From: Ruminococcus sp. UBA7013
GTDB lineage: Bacteria > Bacillota > Clostridia > Oscillospirales > Ruminococcaceae
NCBI GenBank assembly: GCA_002449585.1
Contig: DJXD01000077.1
Location: 1-6,840 of the forward strand
DNA length: 6,840 bases
Reading direction: 5' to 3'
Below, in pieces: positions 6,194 through 6,840 of this stretch (positions are counted from its first letter, which is position 1; every line of letters begins with the position of its first letter). The position numbers were made by a program, and so were the translations under genes. The notes under the pieces are model-generated. The model did no database searches. It saw nothing but the letters and a program-made list of their open reading frames with translations, and was not told where the DNA came from.

Positions 6194-6840
6194 TTAATAA
6201 ATCAATATCATAGGATTTTTTGTTTCATCCAGCCAATGCAGAACGATGAGCATCTCTTTTTCAGGGATGGCTACACAGCCAGCTGTATAGGAATTTGTTT
6301 TGCAATGTAGAAAAATAGCAGATCCTGCGCCAGGAACAACCGGATTCATGTTATAATTAATTGCAACAGAATAATGATAAGCAGTCGGATAATCAGCAAG
6401 ATGTTCAGCACTATTCCAACGAATCTGATCACTTTCAACCCATTGATTATAGAATTCAGATTCTGGATCATCTACCCAATAGCAACGAGAATTTGTTTTT
6501 CGATATTCAATTGCTAATCCTTCCATTGTATCCGTACCGAAAGCAAATCCAAGAGGAAATAAGCCTTTTGGGGTACGATAATCACCTTCCCGGCTTTCTG
6601 CGCTGACACCATTTTTCCCAACAACGCCATATGTTTCATGATATTCATTCCAGCCAGATGCATTGCATTCAAACAGAAATATATCTGCATTTGTTCCATA
6701 TGATTGTACAATAATCAGTTGAGAAGAATCTTCCAATTGTTCTATATCTGTTCCGCTTTTTTCCAGAAACGGCATAATATTTTCTGCTGGATTATCTGTT
6801 TCCGTTTCTGTGATTTCTTCCGAAGCAGCTATTTCTGTTT
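6194..6840 (-). CDS. L,D-transpeptidase family protein (YkuD-type), N-terminus beyond window
   Basis: YkuD-type enzymes use a cysteine to cross-link peptidoglycan (3-3 links) or attach proteins outside the membrane. The window holds 214 residues plus the stop. The first about 30 are a Thr/Glu-rich linker (TEIAASEEITETETDNPAE), like the linker of the neighbouring VanY protein. Catalytic-domain features are GVVGKNGV, GDYRTPKGLFPLG, YWVDDPESEFYNQWV, a conserved tyrosine-rich stretch, and IFLHCKTNSYTAGCVAIPE. The active-site Cys codon is at 6275-6277 and the His codon at 6305-6307. The frame is open to the right edge, so the signal or anchor segment lies outside. An in-frame ATG at 6775 has no ribosome binding site and falls in the linker, so it is not the start. 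The family call is firm; the exact substrate is not shown. Confidence 0.9.
   Translation of the reverse strand, partial: TEIAASEEITETETDNPAENIMPFLEKSGTDIEQLEDSSQLIIVQSYGTNADIFLFECNASGWNEYHETYGVVGKNGVSAESREGDYRTPKGLFPLGFAFGTDTMEGLAIEYRKTNSRCYWVDDPESEFYNQWVESDQIRWNSAEHLADYPTAYHYSVAINYNMNPVVPGAGSAIFLHCKTNSYTAGCVAIPEKEMLIVLHWLDETKNPMILIY

Noticed and set aside
6773..6775. ATG at 6775 as start of the L,D-transpeptidase
   Set aside because: No ribosome binding site precedes it, the frame stays open to the window edge, and the upstream residues form a typical Thr/Glu-rich linker.

Overview
The window reads as chromosome of a low-to-mid-GC, endospore-forming Bacillota, most likely a Clostridia member near Ruminococcus (Oscillospiraceae). 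The evidence is a SpoIIE-type sporulation phosphatase behind a Spo0A-style promoter, strong AAGGAG ribosome binding sites, near-consensus sigma-A promoters, and a membrane-anchored Big_2 + VanY wall enzyme. The genus is an inference from protein character, not from a marker gene. I see no mobile element, CRISPR array, tRNA or rRNA.

Layout, left to right. Positions 1-1178 (minus) hold the first 392 codons of a glycogen branching enzyme (glgB), cut by the window edge. Positions 1322-3592 (minus) hold a complete spoIIE. Positions 3740-4831 (minus) hold a D,D-carboxypeptidase of the VanY/M15B type with an N-terminal membrane anchor and a bacterial Ig-like domain. Positions 5061-6164 (plus) hold a membrane-anchored protein that I do not recognise. 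Positions 6194-6840 (minus) hold the C-terminal part of an L,D-transpeptidase whose start lies beyond the right edge.

The genes look mostly like separate transcription units. glgB, spoIIE, vanY and the unknown gene each have their own visible promoter. vanY ends in an intrinsic terminator placed just upstream of the spoIIE promoter. A strong hairpin separates the convergent unknown gene and L,D-transpeptidase. The best regulatory signal is at spoIIE: a perfect 0A box overlaps a -35-like hexamer that lies 21 bp (not 17) from a perfect TATAAT. This is the architecture known from Spo0A-activated sigma-A promoters.

Functionally the window mixes sporulation control (spoIIE), cell-wall remodelling (D,D-carboxypeptidase and L,D-transpeptidase, which can act in sequence on peptidoglycan stem peptides) and storage-carbon metabolism (glgB). 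The most novel part is the unknown gene: it has a consensus promoter, an about 80-nt potentially structured leader, no well-spaced Shine-Dalgarno, and an 11-bp direct repeat across its promoter. I found no clear sign of a wholly new multi-gene system.
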